A stretch of 64,000 nt of DNA from Marinobacter qingdaonensis (GTDB lineage Bacteria > Pseudomonadota > Gammaproteobacteria > Pseudomonadales > Oleiphilaceae), in the NCBI RefSeq assembly GCF_034555935.1, contig NZ_JAYDCJ010000003.1, forward strand, positions 1,922,001-1,986,000, in the 5' to 3' direction. Of this stretch, positions 63,358 through 64,000 are shown in pieces. A model generated the notes under the pieces. It was given only the letters and a program-made list of their open reading frames with translations, made no database searches and had not been told where the DNA came from. The stretch's first letter is position 1, and the number at the start of each line of letters is the position of its first letter. Both the position numbers and the translations under genes were made by a program.

Positions 63358-63881
63358 ATGAAGTTTTCTTTGTTCAGTATTCGACATCACGGTGCCACCA
63401 ATGGCGTTCCCTGCGCCTGCCACGAGTTAAACGCTGTCAGGAAAGATCAGTCCATCGGAGGGGGCATAGGCTGGGGCCTTTTCCAAGGCAAAGACGAAGG
63501 CGGAGGTGCCTCCGACGATGATCGTTCCAGCGACTTTACAATGGGTCATATCCGGGCCCTGGTCGTTTCCATGCTAGGGGGCTGCAACGATATGTTGTTA
63601 GTTGGCTACCAGACTGCCGGCACTCCGGAGCGGGATTTCCTGAATCACGGCCCTCGCGGTGGGTGGTTAGAACTCGATGGCGAGCGCTTCGTTGGGCCCG
63701 GATCCAACAGGTAGGTGGCTATTCGGCTAACGTCGAGCAAAGCGATCTGATGTGGTGTGTTGAAGACATTCCTGCTTCGCCCGGAGAGATCCGTATTGCC
63801 TACGGCGAACGGAGCGCCAAGGAAGTATTGAAAAGGTATTTTCAATCCCGTTTCAATGCAGACATAATTATCCCATCTTAA
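63358..63881 (+). pseudogene. Frameshifted gene of unknown function
   Basis: A frame from ATG 63358 runs 118 codons with good codon-position bias and includes SIGGGIGWGLFQGKDEGG, then stops at 63712-63714. Directly after, the frame shifted by two bases (visible from about 63700) continues with VGGYSANVEQSDLMWCVEDI and APASPGEIRIAYG-like text, then RYFQSRFNADIIIPS, to a stop at 63879. The two parts read like one protein of about 170 residues interrupted by a frameshift. I do not recognise a family. The region 63249-63357 upstream is non-coding. Confidence 0.5.
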
Positions 63882-63924
63882 ATAGAGCAAGCGTGCTCGA
63901 GCTTATTCCTGAAAAGGACGTTAC

Positions 63925-64000
63925 ATGAAGAAGATTGCAGTGATTGGTCTAGGTTATGTTGGTTTGCCACTGGCGGCAGCTTTTGGAGAAAAACGGGAAA
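63925..64000 (+). CDS. Nucleotide-sugar dehydrogenase, N-terminal part
   Basis: The first 25 codons (KKIAVIGLGYVGLPLAAAFG) encode the NAD-binding motif of UDP-glucose/GDP-mannose dehydrogenase-family proteins. The window ends here. The wording is closest to the TviB/WbpO/WbpA group, which oxidises UDP-HexNAc to the uronic acid. A second such enzyme beyond WecC would pair well with wbpP at 36 kb. Identity beyond the family cannot be set from 25 residues. Confidence 0.8.
   Translation, partial: MKKIAVIGLGYVGLPLAAAFGEKRE

Overview
The window looks like a chromosomal surface-polysaccharide region of a marine gammaproteobacterium. Marinobacter is my best guess, from the pilBC/pilA arrangement, the Pseudomonas-like WbpP, PseB-I and WbpM proteins, the mid-range GC and the cysQ-rfaH pair. 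The genus is inference; no rRNA or other phylogenetic marker is present. I see no tRNA, rRNA, CRISPR array or complete mobile element.

Layout. (1) 0.1-7.2 kb: type IV pilus genes. pilB-pilC run leftwards; pilA runs rightwards from a good sigma-54 promoter. pilA is followed by a GT-C type membrane protein, a TfpX/TfpZ-family pilin accessory protein and a polyprenyl-phosphate-sugar-synthase-like GT2, an order that resembles P. aeruginosa pilin glycosylation loci. (2) 7.2-15.1 kb: three glycosyltransferases on the minus strand, a decayed copy of an MBL-fold RNase gene, then a flippase, a polysaccharide pyruvyltransferase-like protein and a GT-B-like transferase. (3) 15.2-17.9 kb: intact MBL-fold RNase, cysQ, rfaH. 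(4) 18.0-35.3 kb: an exopolysaccharide operon (YjbH-like protein, lipoprotein, Wza, Wzb, Wzc, Wzx, a nonsense-broken acyltransferase, five glycosyltransferases, EpsG/Wzy-like polymerase, hexapeptide acyltransferase). A perfect 12-base RfaH ops element lies just inside its first gene.

(5) 35.3-36.0 kb: a scar containing a decayed IS3-family transposase fragment abutting the last 74 codons of a glycosyltransferase whose intact paralogue lies 1.3 kb downstream. (6) 36.0-39.5 kb: wbpP, a GT4 gene and wecA, the last behind a CRP-like site and a sigma-70-like promoter. (7) 39.7-45.3 kb: a complete pseudaminic acid pathway, pseB-C-F-G-H-I. (8) 45.3-50.4 kb: a PglC-type initiating transferase, a WbpM/PglF-type 4,6-dehydratase, wecB and wecC (UDP-ManNAcA supply). 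(9) 50.5-61.3 kb: an unusual run with a second pyruvyltransferase-like plus GT-B-like pair, a GT-D domain protein, a MurG-like transferase, a membrane protein fused to what looks like a degenerate kinase fold, two GT4 enzymes and an NAD-dependent epimerase. (10) 61.3-64.0 kb: an OafA-type acyltransferase with an SGNH domain, a frameshifted unknown gene and the start of a nucleotide-sugar dehydrogenase cut by the window edge.

How it fits together. WbpP, PseB-I, WecB/C and the WbpM-like dehydratase make activated sugars. WecA and the PglC-like protein can start lipid-linked glycans, the GT genes extend them, and Wzx/Wzy/Wza/Wzc export and polymerise one of them under likely RfaH control. The least explained parts are the duplicated pyruvyltransferase/GT-B module, the membrane-pseudokinase fusion and the ops element embedded in a signal-peptide coding sequence.
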